Assembly (NCBI GenBank): GCA_016785955.1
Contig: JAEUWH010000097.1
Coordinates: 1 to 64,000 of the forward strand
Source: Pseudobdellovibrionaceae bacterium
Lineage (GTDB): Bacteria > Bdellovibrionota > Bdellovibrionia > Bdellovibrionales > Bdellovibrionaceae
Length of the DNA: 64,000 nt
Direction of reading: 5' to 3'
Part shown: positions 8,511-17,521 of the stretch, in pieces
Numbering within the stretch: the stretch's first letter is position 1
Layout of the letters: each line of letters starts with the position of its first letter
Program-made: the position numbers and the translations under genes
The notes under the pieces: model-generated
Databases searched by the model: none
Seen by the model: only the letters and a program-made list of their open reading frames with translations
What the model was told of the DNA's origin: nothing

Positions 8511-9361
8511 GCTGCATTTTCTTTTTTGTTTGCGGCCAAACCATAGATCAAAGGCATTTTGTAAGAAAAAGGCGTCGCCAAACGACTTAAAGACTCGGAC
8601 TCACCAATAATAAGAAGACCATCAGGCTTCATAACTTGGCTAACATTAAACAAAACTTTTTCTTGATCAGAGGCTTCAAAATAAATCAAAACGTTTCTTA
8701 ACAAAACAAGATCAAATTTTTCCTTAACTTTTAAAGTATTAAATAAATTATGCTGCTGAAATTTTATATTTTTACGAACGTCAGACTCTACAGAAAAGCC
8801 ACTCTCCCCATTTGGTCTCATGTGGCCTTTGAACAATTCAGGACGATCATTTCTGAATTGTTCAATCGATCGCCCCGAGTATTCACCTTTGATCGCATGG
8901 TTTAGAATGTCATTTGAAATATCAGATCCCAAGATCTGATATTTCAAGGCCGGCCGTTTAGTTTTAATACTCTGAAGAACAACGCCCAACGTATGCGCCT
9001 CTTCACCCGAAGAGGCCGCCGCTGACCAAGCATTAAAAACACCCCCTGAATGAGACTCAACCCACTGAGGCATGTATTCTTTTTCCAAATAGGACCAAAT
9101 TCTGGGCGTACGATAAAAATATGTTTCATTCGTCGTTACCAAATCCGTCAAGATTTGAATTTCCTCACGGCTTGATTCTAGCAAAGCCAGATACTCTTTA
9201 TAGCCGTGAAGTCCCAACTGACGCACTCGCGGCTTGATCCGCCCCTGCAACATCGTCTTGCGATTCAAAGCCAACGTTATCCCCGTGTGCTTATGAACCA
9301 AACTAATAAACTGAACCAACGTTTGTTCATCTATTTCATCAATAATATGTTCACTCGACAT
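8507..9361 (-). CDS. cheR: Chemotaxis protein methyltransferase CheR
   Basis: A 284-residue SAM-dependent methyltransferase that methylates glutamate side chains of chemoreceptors. The N-terminal all-helical domain (about residues 10-75) precedes the methyltransferase domain with TNETYFYR, the SAM-binding stretch WSAAASSGEEAHTLG (the usual Cys is Ala), and FDLVLLRNVLIYF near the C-terminus. Length is normal, and there is no C-terminal TPR extension. It lies between the receptor gene (nine-base gap upstream) and cheD (overlap). It pairs functionally with CheD for receptor adaptation; a cheB is absent from this window. Confidence 0.95.
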   Translation of the reverse strand: MSSEHIIDEIDEQTLVQFISLVHKHTGITLALNRKTMLQGRIKPRVRQLGLHGYKEYLALLESSREEIQILTDLVTTNETYFYRTPRIWSYLEKEYMPQWVESHSGGVFNAWSAAASSGEEAHTLGVVLQSIKTKRPALKYQILGSDISNDILNHAIKGEYSGRSIEQFRNDRPELFKGHMRPNGESGFSVESDVRKNIKFQQHNLFNTLKVKEKFDLVLLRNVLIYFEASDQEKVLFNVSQVMKPDGLLIIGESESLSRLATPFSYKMPLIYGLAANKKENAA

Positions 9362-9369
9362 ACTTCACC

Positions 9370-10923
9370 TTAGGATGCAAATTTTTTTACATTCTGCGCC
9401 AACATGTCGGCGCCACGACCAAGATCCTTTGTCGCATGAGCAATCGCGTCCGATGCGCTGGCTGATTTCTCGGTGGCTTCGGCGACATTTTGAATGGCCG
9501 AACTGACATCTTTGGCGGCCGTTTGCTGCTCTTGGGCCGAAACCGATATTTCAGAAATGGCCTGCGTTGTTTTCGTAACCCCAGCAACAATTTTTTCAAA
9601 TGCTTCCCCAGCTTGTTTAGAAATAGTGCCACCAAAAGCCACTCGCTTAACCGATTCATTGATCAGTTTTGAAATCTCTTTAGTGGCTTGAGAGGATCGC
9701 TCCGCCAGCTTACGAACTTCATCAGCCACGACCGAAAACCCAAGCCCGTGTTCGCCTGCCCTGGCAGCTTCGATCGCCGCATTGAATGCCAATAAATTGG
9801 TTTGACTGGCAATCTCACTGATCACTTTTACGATTTCACTAATTTCCTCTGAAGATTTATTAATAAGCTCCATAGACTCGATAGATTTACCGATCGCTTT
9901 TGAGCCCACATCCGCTTCCTGCTGTGTCGCCTTCGCCAACGTATCCGCATTTTTGCAATTTTGCGCAATAGAATCAATCGAAGCGCTGAGTTCCTCAACC
10001 GAAGCATTCATCTCTTCCGTTATGGCTCCCAGAGCCTGGGCTTCCCCAGCGACACTATTGACTTGCTCGGCAATTGATTTCGCTTTCACCGCAAACTCTT
10101 GCGCTGTCTGCCCAACCAAAATATCAAATTCTTGTTTTCTATTTTTTTCCCTGGTGATATCAGTCGCAAATTTTACCACCTTAAAGGGTTTGCCACTCAT
10201 ATTAAATATTGGATTGTACGAGGCTTGTATCCAAATTTCCTTTCCACCTTTACCCACACGCTTAAACTCACCCGAAACAAATTCCCCTCGATTTAATTTA
10301 TTCCAAAACTCTTTGTACTCGTTTGAGTTTGCATAGGCAGATTCGCAAAACATTCGATGATGCTGCCCTTGAATTTCTTTTAATGAATACGCGACCGTAT
10401 TCAAAAAATTAGAATTAGCATCCTGAACAGTGCCATCCAAATGAAACTCGATAATCGCTTGAGCCTTACTGATAGCATTTATCTTACCCTCAAATTCAGC
10501 AGCCGTAAGCTTGGCCGCCGTGACGTCCGTCGCAAATTTTACGACTTTAACTGGCTTCCCGTTTGTGTCGAGGATGGGAGTATAGGAAGCATTAATCCAA
10601 ACTTCCTTTCCACCGCTCCCCACACGCTTAAACTCACCCGAAACAAATTCCCCTCGATTTAATTTATTCCAAAACTCTTTGTACTCTCGCGATTCTGCGT
10701 AGTCCAACTCACAGAACATCTTGTGCTTTTTCCCCTGAATCTCACCAAGCGAATAACCAAGAGCACCCAGAAAGTTTTCATTTGCCGTAATGATTGTACC
10801 ATCCAAATGAAACTCGATAATCGCTTGAACCTTATTCAAAGCATTTACAAGCCCGGCGGCATCTTCGCTTAAAAGGTCATGAGTTATTGTTGCTGACTCG
10901 AGTTTCTGGGCTGCTGCGCGCAT
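9370..10923 (-). CDS. Cytoplasmic double-PAS methyl-accepting chemotaxis protein
   Basis: A 517-residue receptor without any transmembrane segment. Two PAS/PAC units span about residues 25-140 and 147-262 and are near copies of each other (both contain HHRMFCE or HKMFCE and [19 protein letters not shown]). They may bind haem or flavin as Aer-type sensors do. From about residue 280 comes the signalling domain, with the conserved hairpin tip [24 protein letters not shown]. This gene heads the operon MCP-cheR-cheD-cheW3, suggesting all four proteins work on the same cytoplasmic array. The ligand is unknown. Residues are typical; no damage is seen. Confidence 0.92.
   Translation of the reverse strand: MRAAAQKLESATITHDLLSEDAAGLVNALNKVQAIIEFHLDGTIITANENFLGALGYSLGEIQGKKHKMFCELDYAESREYKEFWNKLNRGEFVSGEFKRVGSGGKEVWINASYTPILDTNGKPVKVVKFATDVTAAKLTAAEFEGKINAISKAQAIIEFHLDGTVQDANSNFLNTVAYSLKEIQGQHHRMFCESAYANSNEYKEFWNKLNRGEFVSGEFKRVGKGGKEIWIQASYNPIFNMSGKPFKVVKFATDITREKNRKQEFDILVGQTAQEFAVKAKSIAEQVNSVAGEAQALGAITEEMNASVEELSASIDSIAQNCKNADTLAKATQQEADVGSKAIGKSIESMELINKSSEEISEIVKVISEIASQTNLLAFNAAIEAARAGEHGLGFSVVADEVRKLAERSSQATKEISKLINESVKRVAFGGTISKQAGEAFEKIVAGVTKTTQAISEISVSAQEQQTAAKDVSSAIQNVAEATEKSASASDAIAHATKDLGRGADMLAQNVKKFAS
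10255..10686 (-). repeat. Direct DNA repeat from PAS-domain duplication
   Basis: Bases 10255-10320 and 10621-10686 (66 bases) are identical, 366 bases (122 codons) apart. Similar but not identical sequence surrounds both. The nucleotide identity, not just protein similarity, indicates a recent in-frame duplication or gene conversion between the two PAS units of the receptor. Confidence 0.9.
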
Positions 10924-11218
10924 GAAGCACTCCTTAGTGTTTTAAAAAAGACATATTGATTTTGTTTTTTTGCACACAAATTACTCGTCAAAGAATGACA
11001 CTTTCTTTAAACGCGTTTTGATAATAATAAAATTCAACACCAAGGTCGTGTGTTTTAGGAACTGCCCGTGTTGACTGTGTGTTTTTAGAAGTATTGTTTA
11101 GTTATTTTAACAAGTTAGAATAGTTTTTGTAACAATTGTCGCAAAAACTAAATTAACTATCTAGAATCAGTAGCTATTTCTCAGCTCTTGACCCACGCAA
11201 GGCGGGCAGTTGTTGTGT
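10924..11218. other. Intergenic region upstream of the chemotaxis operon
   Basis: About 295 AT-rich bases between the receptor start (10923) and the end of the leftward DUF2461 gene (11219). It must contain the operon promoter. I looked for sigma-28 (TAAA...GCCGATAA) and sigma-54 (TGGCAC...TTGC) patterns and saw no convincing match, nor a small gene or terminator. Confidence 0.5.
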
Positions 11219-11920
11219 TTATTTCCGATAAGTCCCGACTGTCTTTCTTACCCAAGAAAAAAACTCTATGATCACCCCCAGGTCTTTTACCATATGCTGA
11301 GTAAATCTTGGGTCTAGAAGCTGTTTGCGAGTGTACTGTTTACTAAAATAAAATTGTTTGTATTTAAGATATTTGGCCGGTTCGGAACTGGGGTCATAGC
11401 CTTTTGGAAAACGCTTATAAACATCTCCCTTCAAATGCCCCCAAGCGTTCTTTAATTTTCGATCAGATATAATTTCATCAATGGTCTCGAAATCGTCCAC
11501 CAATGCATTTCGCAGCAGACTGATTTGACGGCTGGAAATCATATAGAGACCCACGCCAAAGAAAATATCGTCATCATCAGAACCGACCTGAAAGTATATT
11601 CCAGGATTCCACTCGAACATCGAGGTTTGCTTTTCCGCCAGCGAAAAATACGAGAGCGTTTTAACGATCGCACCGTCCGCTTCAATTTTATTTTTTGCTC
11701 GTAAGGGCCGACTGATTTTACTTCCCGAAACATCAATGCGCATTAGATTTCGCTGATGAGCATGTGCCATGGCTAGAATCAACTCGGACATTGGCGTTTT
11801 AACAGCTGTTTCGTATAGATCTTTGTTTTTATCGAACCATTCTCGCTTGGAGCGGTTTTTTTTAGCTAAATCAAAATATTTAAATGTGTCTTTGGTAAAT
11901 GCCATATGCGTACGCCCCAT
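11219..11920 (-). CDS. DUF2461 family protein
   Basis: 233 residues with the pattern of the DUF2461/TIGR02453 family. Near the N-terminus is a FTKDTFKYFDLAKKNRSKREWFDKNK segment, in the middle PGIYFQVGSDDDDIFFGVGLY, and a C-terminal region about placement of YLKYKQFYF. The family is widespread and of unknown biochemical function. There is no signal peptide, so it is cytoplasmic. The true start may be five codons further in (ATG of MAFTKD, 11905), because GGGG precedes that ATG. Its start lies 20 bases beyond the MFS gene stop, so the two are probably co-transcribed. Confidence 0.8.
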   Translation of the reverse strand: MGRTHMAFTKDTFKYFDLAKKNRSKREWFDKNKDLYETAVKTPMSELILAMAHAHQRNLMRIDVSGSKISRPLRAKNKIEADGAIVKTLSYFSLAEKQTSMFEWNPGIYFQVGSDDDDIFFGVGLYMISSRQISLLRNALVDDFETIDEIISDRKLKNAWGHLKGDVYKRFPKGYDPSSEPAKYLKYKQFYFSKQYTRKQLLDPRFTQHMVKDLGVIIEFFSWVRKTVGTYRK

Positions 11921-11940
11921 GGTGAAATTATAACCGAGGC

Positions 11941-13194
11941 TTAACGTTCAAAGTAGTCCAACTCTTTCCCGTATGTCTCCTCCAATGTCCATATACTTAG
12001 CAAAGCCAAAGCAAAGAAGATGACTCCGACCACGAGCGCCGCCGTATCGGCCGCTCCCAGTTCTGTTTTAAGATATAGAAATAAACTGACCACGAGCGCC
12101 GCTGCGCCTCGAACAAAGTTAGGCACGGTCGTCGCCACCGTTCCACGAATATTCGTTCCAAACTGCTCGGCAGAAACCGTGACCAGCACCGCCCAATACC
12201 CAGCCGCAGAACCCAATAAAAAACATATAAAATAGATGCCATCAGGAGTTAGCCCACGAAAGTTCAAGTAACAAAGAATCAAACAAAACGCGACGGCAAG
12301 ACAAATTGAGATCGCCTTGTTCCTGGATTTTAGCAACTGACTCAGCATGCCAGAAAGAAAGTCTCCCACAGCTAAACCGATAGAGCCCCACAACAAAGCT
12401 CCCCCCGCACTGACGGAACCCTGTACATCCAAGCTTTGAGTCAGTTCGGGAGAAAATGTAAACAGCACTCCTGTAATGAAATAAATAGGAATGCCCATGA
12501 AAATACATTTTAGATACTTCAGCAACCGACCTTTTTTCAGCAACATCCCCAGGTTTCCACGCTCGACATTTTTTTCATGGGTTTTTTCATACATTCCACT
12601 TTCAAAAACACGAAATCGTGTCACTAAAAGCAATAACCCCATCACTCCACCCATGATATAGGCTGACTTCCAATAAATATGCTGCCCAAAGTAAGCTGCG
12701 GTTACAGATCCCAACAATCCCAACGTCGCCACGATCGTTGTTCCATAGCCTCGCGTTTCTTTCGGTAAAGACTCGGCCACCAATGTAATGGCAGCACCCA
12801 GTTCTCCTGCCAAACCAATCCCTGTGATAAAACGACAAATCGCATAGCTATTAACATCCCACACAAAGGCATTTGCAATATTTCCTAGTGAGTACAAAAT
12901 AATAGAGCCAAACATAACACTGAGTCGGCCGCGCTTGTCAGCCCAGACTCCCCACAGCAAACCACCCAGCATCATGCCGATCATTTGGGCGTTATAAAGA
13001 AGAACTCCGGATTTTAGAATTTCTTGAGGATCCGTCACCCCAAGATCTTTCAAGCTGGCAACACGCACAACACCAAACAGGGTGATATCAAACATATCAA
13101 CGAAGTAACCTAAGCCCGCAACAAGTACGGTCAGATTAATTGCCGATAAGAATTGACTAAAAGACGACTTATTTGTGACAGATTTTTCAGCCAT
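11941..13194 (-). CDS. Major facilitator superfamily transporter
   Basis: A 417-residue integral membrane protein with about 12 predicted spans. The loop between spans 2 and 3 carries the MFS signature GVWADKRGRLSVM, and the fourth-fifth span region RFITGIGLAGELGAAITL resembles the metabolite:H+ symporter and sugar-porter groups. The first span region GYFVDMFDITLF has an acidic pair expected to take part in proton coupling. The start ATG follows a GAGAGT-like site. It is followed by the DUF2461 gene. The substrate cannot be assigned; an organic acid or sugar is possible. Confidence 0.85.
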   Translation of the reverse strand: MAEKSVTNKSSFSQFLSAINLTVLVAGLGYFVDMFDITLFGVVRVASLKDLGVTDPQEILKSGVLLYNAQMIGMMLGGLLWGVWADKRGRLSVMFGSIILYSLGNIANAFVWDVNSYAICRFITGIGLAGELGAAITLVAESLPKETRGYGTTIVATLGLLGSVTAAYFGQHIYWKSAYIMGGVMGLLLLVTRFRVFESGMYEKTHEKNVERGNLGMLLKKGRLLKYLKCIFMGIPIYFITGVLFTFSPELTQSLDVQGSVSAGGALLWGSIGLAVGDFLSGMLSQLLKSRNKAISICLAVAFCLILCYLNFRGLTPDGIYFICFLLGSAAGYWAVLVTVSAEQFGTNIRGTVATTVPNFVRGAAALVVSLFLYLKTELGAADTAALVVGVIFFALALLSIWTLEETYGKELDYFER

Positions 13195-13281
13195 GGACTC
13201 TCACTTTTTTGTATGTGAGATTTTAGATAGCTGAAAGACGATTTGAAGTCATTAGGAAAACATTAGATGTTTTGCTCTATT

Positions 13282-13677
13282 TCAAATCATCGAATCAGAG
13301 GAAGCCGTAAGATACTCGCAGCCATCAAATTTTTTTGTATGACCTTTTGAACGCAATTTAATTTCCCCTGTTCCGCGACGAGAGTCTTTATCCATATCCA
13401 CATTCACCTGCGTGCGATCATCGATCTGGAACGAATACGAAACTTTACTAGTCGCCTCCACAGAGCTATTTGTTTGTTGTTGTATCTGTCGTGAAAGAGA
13501 TGTTTTTGGATGACCTTTTTCATGAACACTCAGTCGATATCGTTTTGTCTGGATATTGAAGTAATACACTTTATCCTCTGCGCCCAGAATTGAGCACTTG
13601 ATACGGCTGTGATTATCCGCCGACAAAGCAAATGTTGAGACAAAAATTATCATCATAAAAAAAATCATTTGATTCAT
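13282..13677 (-). CDS. Small exported protein, function unknown
   Basis: 131 residues with a signal peptide (MNQMIFFMMIIFVSTFALSA, cut near residue 20) and a polar, beta-rich mature region with two Cys (KCSILG and DGCEYL) likely joined by a disulfide. I start at the ATG preceded by GAGGTG rather than a GTG two codons earlier. No family is recognised. It lies alone between the MFS gene and the sensor kinase. It is probably periplasmic. Confidence 0.6.
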   Translation of the reverse strand: MNQMIFFMMIIFVSTFALSADNHSRIKCSILGAEDKVYYFNIQTKRYRLSVHEKGHPKTSLSRQIQQQTNSSVEATSKVSYSFQIDDRTQVNVDMDKDSRRGTGEIKLRSKGHTKKFDGCEYLTASSDSMI

Positions 13678-13889
13678 AATCACCTCGCTCGTTTCTAAAT
13701 AAACTAAACAGCAAAACTGATTCCTATTTCAGAATGAAACATCCTTAACAAAAACTGACTCAGAGTGAGAAACCAGACCTCGCAAAACAGCGAAAACGGC
13801 AAAGACGATGCAAATTTCGCCATCAGCCACGCCCTTTTTGTCCCTTTTTTTATTAAGGTCTGTCCGACAATGGACGAAGAAATACATGA

Positions 13890-15584
13890 ATGAAACTTAA
13901 GCTACCGACCGGCTCCCAAACAGAACTTTTCGAAACACAAAAATCACTGATACGAGTTATTTCACTGGTTTCCGCTGTGGTTGTTTTTATTGCAGGCACA
14001 TCCCTGCAGTTCCTGTACGCCCAGTCGGAAATGAGTTTTATTTTGCGCCTCGGATTTGCTGGGTTATTCTTGTTAACGGCCCACCTCTGCACTCGAAAAT
14101 CAATCCCCGTCCAAAAAGTCGAAATGCTTCTAGCCTTTGCCGGCTCACTTTTATTGACACGCGTTCTATCACAGTACTACATGTCCGAGCTAAACCCCGT
14201 TCACTTGGTCAGCTGTGGACTTATTATTGTCGGACTTTCTGGCGTATTTATCCAGAAGATTTCTTTCTGCACGCTTCTTCTTCCCGTTGCGGGCTACACA
14301 GTCTTCACTTTATTGTCTCCGCACCCGAGCGCAAAATTTCCGAGCGGTCTGGGACTTATACTATTAGCCTGCGCCTCGACGGTGGGATACTTTCTGGCAT
14401 GGCAAAAAATATATCTGATTCAAAATAGCCTCTCTCATGAGATTCACAAAAATACAGTGATCAACAATCTTCACGAAGGTATTATTTTACAAGACACCAC
14501 CGGTCGCGCTCTAGCCATCAACCAAGCCGCGTGTCAGATCCTTAACATGACCACCGAACAGATTTTGAAATTAAAAGACCCGGATGCTTTGGGAAGCCTC
14601 TATCGGGAAGACGGAGTAACCCTTTGCACGTATGACGAACGCCCTTCAACATTAGCCAAAGAGTCTGGGCGCGTGATAAAGAACTTTCCCATGATCGCAC
14701 GAGGACCAGATCAGCAACGGCTTCACTTGGAAGTCACTGCAATTCCGATCTTTCCAAACACCTCATCCCAAGTGGTCGAGTCCGTATTGATTACTTTTCG
14801 TGATGTGACAGAGCTCAGAAAAGCCCAGGTCGTTATCGAAAATCATCGATTGCAAGTACTGGCTAATTCAAAATTAACATCTCTAGGAGAAATGGCCGCA
14901 GGAATCGCCCATGAAATCAACAACCCCTTGACGATAATTCTAGGACGATCCACACAAATTCAAAAAATGATTGAGACTGGCAAAACCACCCCCGATGAAA
15001 TTTTGCAAAATTTAGCTAAAATCACTAGTACCACGTTAAGAATTTCTAAGATTGTCAAAAGCATGAAGTCCCTTTCCAGAGATACGGAAAACGATGAATA
15101 TCAAAAGTCAAACCTTCGCGCCATCATTGACGACGTCATCAATATTTCAAACGACCATCTACAAAAACATGAAGTACACGTGACGGTTGACATGGACCCC
15201 TTGACCGAATTGGATTGCAACCCTGGACTGATTTCACAAGTATTTGTAAACCTGATCAGCAACGCCACCGATGCCATCAAAGAATTCCCCACGGACCGAT
15301 GGATCCGAATCCAGGTCACTGGAGAGCAACAAAAGATAAAAATACTATTTACAGACTCGGGCCCAGGCATCCCGGCCGCTATAAAAGAAAAAATTCTTCT
15401 GCCTTTTTTCACAACAAAAGAGGCGGGCAAAGGAACCGGTATCGGACTCAGCCTGTGTCGCACGATTGTTGAAAACCACGGCGGCCGATTTTATATTGAA
15501 GACTCTCTGCCGAATACGTGCTTTGCACTCGAACTTCCCACCACGCAGACTCAGAAAAAAATCCCACTTATTCGCGCGGCCTAA
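13890..15584 (+). CDS. Membrane-bound PAS-domain sensor histidine kinase
   Basis: 564 residues. The N-terminal third (about residues 20-185) holds roughly six transmembrane spans with short loops. A PAS domain follows (about 190-310, with NNLHEGIILQDTTGRALAIN). Then comes a HisKA dimerisation domain with the phospho-accepting His341 in GIAHEINNPLTIILG, and a HATPase domain with NLISNATDAIKE, DSGPGIP and FFTTKEAGKGTGIGLSLC. All kinase boxes are intact. The E-I-N-N-P motif after His is typical of the NtrB/HK4 class. There is no receiver domain and no adjacent response regulator, so it is an orphan kinase. The signal is unknown; the multi-span sensor could read a membrane or small hydrophobic cue. 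Confidence 0.9.
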   Translation: MKLKLPTGSQTELFETQKSLIRVISLVSAVVVFIAGTSLQFLYAQSEMSFILRLGFAGLFLLTAHLCTRKSIPVQKVEMLLAFAGSLLLTRVLSQYYMSELNPVHLVSCGLIIVGLSGVFIQKISFCTLLLPVAGYTVFTLLSPHPSAKFPSGLGLILLACASTVGYFLAWQKIYLIQNSLSHEIHKNTVINNLHEGIILQDTTGRALAINQAACQILNMTTEQILKLKDPDALGSLYREDGVTLCTYDERPSTLAKESGRVIKNFPMIARGPDQQRLHLEVTAIPIFPNTSSQVVESVLITFRDVTELRKAQVVIENHRLQVLANSKLTSLGEMAAGIAHEINNPLTIILGRSTQIQKMIETGKTTPDEILQNLAKITSTTLRISKIVKSMKSLSRDTENDEYQKSNLRAIIDDVINISNDHLQKHEVHVTVDMDPLTELDCNPGLISQVFVNLISNATDAIKEFPTDRWIRIQVTGEQQKIKILFTDSGPGIPAAIKEKILLPFFTTKEAGKGTGIGLSLCRTIVENHGGRFYIEDSLPNTCFALELPTTQTQKKIPLIRAA

Positions 15585-15646
15585 CAAGCCCCCAAAACCT
15601 GGTAAGCACTCAGCGCCACATCCTCTTCAGCATCCCGACAATGTCT

Positions 15647-16336
15647 TTATTTAATAAATGTAAATGATTGCCCGGCCGAACTGTTTAACACTGGATCAAT
15701 ACCTTTAATTTCAACGACCATACTGCCGCCACTCAGTTCTGAAATATCCACAACGTAAGTCCAAACACCCCCTAAGCAGGGCGAAGAATAGGACACCAGT
15801 GAGTTTACCGTGATCGCAATTTTTCCATCCTCGGTGCATGTCCCCTGCAACGAAAGCTCATCAGGATCCATCAAGGTAGCGCCATTTAGCGGCGAGAACA
15901 ACTGAATTGTCGGCGCAACCGTATCATGAGTTATACTGGCATAAGCACAATCTGATTCTCGCCCGCTATTTCTGACTTTCACATAGAAAAAATTAACCGC
16001 ATTATCTTTCTGTAGCACCCACTGCTTAAAGGCGCGGAAAGGCTCCCACTCGCCACCCACGTTGCAAGAACTTTCCTGAGTGATGTACATTTCCTCTGCA
16101 TTGACGGCAGAAATTTTCACAGCCACTAAACTTTCGGGAGTCACACTGCCACCATTGTTAATCTTAACCGTCAACTGAAACCCATCGGCATGATGAACGC
16201 CTCGCGCGGCTTCCTTCGACGAACTCGTCGCATTGGGCCCATCACTGCAACCCAAAAGGATCACCATCCACAATACTAAACCTGTTGTCAGCGCCAAGAA
16301 GCACTCGGATAAACGGTATTTAAAAACTCTTAGCAT
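15647..16336 (-). CDS. Lipoprotein with C-terminal Ig-like (Big-type) domain
   Basis: About 229 residues from the proposed ATG (MLRVFKYRLS). A hydrophobic stretch ends in VILLGC, a good lipobox with Cys near residue 30, so the product is likely anchored in the outer membrane. The first half has Cys pairs (SSCNVGG, DCAYAS). The second half, from about residue 145 (VAPTIQLFSPLNG), looks like a bacterial Ig-like domain with one Cys pair. The open frame extends upstream to 16465, but that part overlaps a strong terminator hairpin (16451-16476), so the internal start is preferred, though it lacks a clear ribosome binding site. Function unknown. Confidence 0.6.
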   Translation of the reverse strand: MLRVFKYRLSECFLALTTGLVLWMVILLGCSDGPNATSSSKEAARGVHHADGFQLTVKINNGGSVTPESLVAVKISAVNAEEMYITQESSCNVGGEWEPFRAFKQWVLQKDNAVNFFYVKVRNSGRESDCAYASITHDTVAPTIQLFSPLNGATLMDPDELSLQGTCTEDGKIAITVNSLVSYSSPCLGGVWTYVVDISELSGGSMVVEIKGIDPVLNSSAGQSFTFIK

Positions 16337-16450
16337 GATGGTTTTTAATCGGATTTTCGAATCGTTTACTTGAACCATCAAACCGATCTCGTTGAGGCTA
16401 AGTTGAGGTCCTAAGATATCCCAAGTAGTTTTAAGCTGTCTTAAAACGAG

Positions 16451-16476
16451 AAAGGGGAAGTTCACACTTCCCCTTT
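16451..16476 (-). terminator. Rho-independent terminator of the phaR-phasin transcript
   Basis: A perfect 11-base-pair stem (AAAGGGGAAGT / ACTTCCCCTTT) with a TCAC tetraloop begins 27 bases beyond the phasin-like gene stop. T-rich sequence follows in the leftward direction, interrupted by CTCG. Confidence 0.8.
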
Positions 16477-16502
16477 TAGTCTCGGAATCGATCAGCTTAA
16501 AA

Positions 16503-16775
16503 CTACTTAGTCATTTTCTCTGTCATGTGATAATAGTTTTTTCTAAGTTCATCTGCGAAATGAGTTCCTGATTTAAGATACTCTTGAGACAAACGAGTGG
16601 CTTCGTTCACTTGCGTGTACAAATGATCTGTATAGGTCTGACCCCATTTCATCATTTGATCCATCAATGTTTGCGTTGTCTTAACTTGATACCCATAAAT
16701 TTCTTTCCACGCATCTTGTGCTTGCCCTGCGTAGTTCCACACTGGATTATCTGTTGTTACGTTTTCTTTGGCCAT
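16503..16775 (-). CDS. Short phasin-like PHA granule-associated protein
   Basis: 90 residues from an ATG with a perfect AAGGAGGAA site. The longer open frame starting at 16937 has no such signal. The protein is a single amphipathic helical stretch with NYAGQAQDAWKEIYGYQVKTTQTLM and later KSGTHFADELRKNY, in the style of phasins (PhaP), which coat polyhydroxyalkanoate granules. It lacks signal peptide and Cys. The assignment rests mostly on context: PhaR regulator immediately upstream on the same strand, PhaC divergent beyond. A TGC-palindrome of the PhaR-operator type lies upstream. Short length (phasins are often 110-190 residues) lowers certainty. Confidence 0.65.
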   Translation of the reverse strand: MAKENVTTDNPVWNYAGQAQDAWKEIYGYQVKTTQTLMDQMMKWGQTYTDHLYTQVNEATRLSQEYLKSGTHFADELRKNYYHMTEKMTK

Positions 16776-16956
16776 TGATTCCTCCTTGGCTATGTTAATT
16801 TTAGCTTCTGAAGCCGAAGGCCCCTTCATTAAAGTCACCGAATTCACAGCGGTCACTTCTTTGTGCGGTCTTCTTGAGTCGCTATTTTTTGTTTGCATAC
16901 TTGCCTCTCTTGACAGCAAGTATGAATAGGAACTCAATTCAAGGTCAAACTATTTT

Positions 16957-16972
16957 TGCTGCAAATGCAGCA
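16957..16972. promoter_or_regulatory. Putative PhaR operator (TGCTGCA-AA-TGCAGCA)
   Basis: A perfect seven-base inverted repeat with a two-base spacer, about 180 bases upstream of the phasin-like start and just beyond the phaR stop. It contains CTGC-N4-GCAG, close to the TGC-rich CTGC-N3-GCAG sites described for PhaR of Paracoccus. Repression of a phasin gene by PhaR when no polymer is present would be the expected logic. Confidence 0.55.
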
Positions 16973-16992
16973 TGATGTATAGTGCTTTCACT

Positions 16993-17436
16993 TTAGAACC
17001 ATTTTTTGAAAATATTTTTTGTCGATAAATTTAAAAGCGGATTCAACTCAAACACCATACGAATAGACTTATCAAAATAGGGCGACCAAAATTTCTTTAT
17101 CCATGTTTCATTCATACGTATCATCATTTCTAAAACTTCTTGAGGAATTAAGTCCGCTTTCCCTTGCTGCAAAAGGATTTGCAGCAGCACCTCGCAAGTA
17201 ATATCTTTTTCAGAACCGACCTCAATGACCTTGATTTTCTTTCCACTCAACAAATAACCCGAGATATCCTCTAGGTTGATGTACGTTTTATGATTCACAC
17301 TGTACAGCCTGCGATTTTCATATTTACGAACTAGAACATTTGCTTCATTCTCAACCGCGCTATTTGCTTTGTCTGTATTTTTACTGTTTTTTTTCTTACT
17401 GTTATTTTTTTGACTACTCATTTTTTGATTGCTCAT
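16993..17436 (-). CDS. phaR: PHA accumulation regulator PhaR, DNA-binding
   Basis: 147 residues. After a Lys/Ser/Asn-rich N-terminal tail (residues 1-34) comes the highly recognisable PhaR/PhbF DNA-binding domain starting VRKYENRRLYSVNHKTYINL, with the ISGYLLSGKKIKV region and the LLQILLQQ helix. The C-terminal part is helical and may bind polymer or phasin. These regulators repress phasin and their own genes and are released by nascent PHA granules. It precedes the phasin-like gene on the same strand and is divergent from the PHA synthase genes. A second pair of TGCTGCA/TGCAGCA half-sites lies inside its own coding region (17165-17186). Confidence 0.9.
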   Translation of the reverse strand: MSNQKMSSQKNNSKKKNSKNTDKANSAVENEANVLVRKYENRRLYSVNHKTYINLEDISGYLLSGKKIKVIEVGSEKDITCEVLLQILLQQGKADLIPQEVLEMMIRMNETWIKKFWSPYFDKSIRMVFELNPLLNLSTKNIFKKWF

Positions 17437-17521
17437 TTTTTATCTCGCAGCCATAGTTTTATCAACGTCATGACTCTTCTTTGGGCGTGACACAACTTAC
17501 ATCGTTATCAGCGAGGTGGCT

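Noticed and set aside
15215-15472. Alternative frame inside the histidine kinase gene
   Set aside because: Overlaps the intact HATPase coding region and has no start signal.
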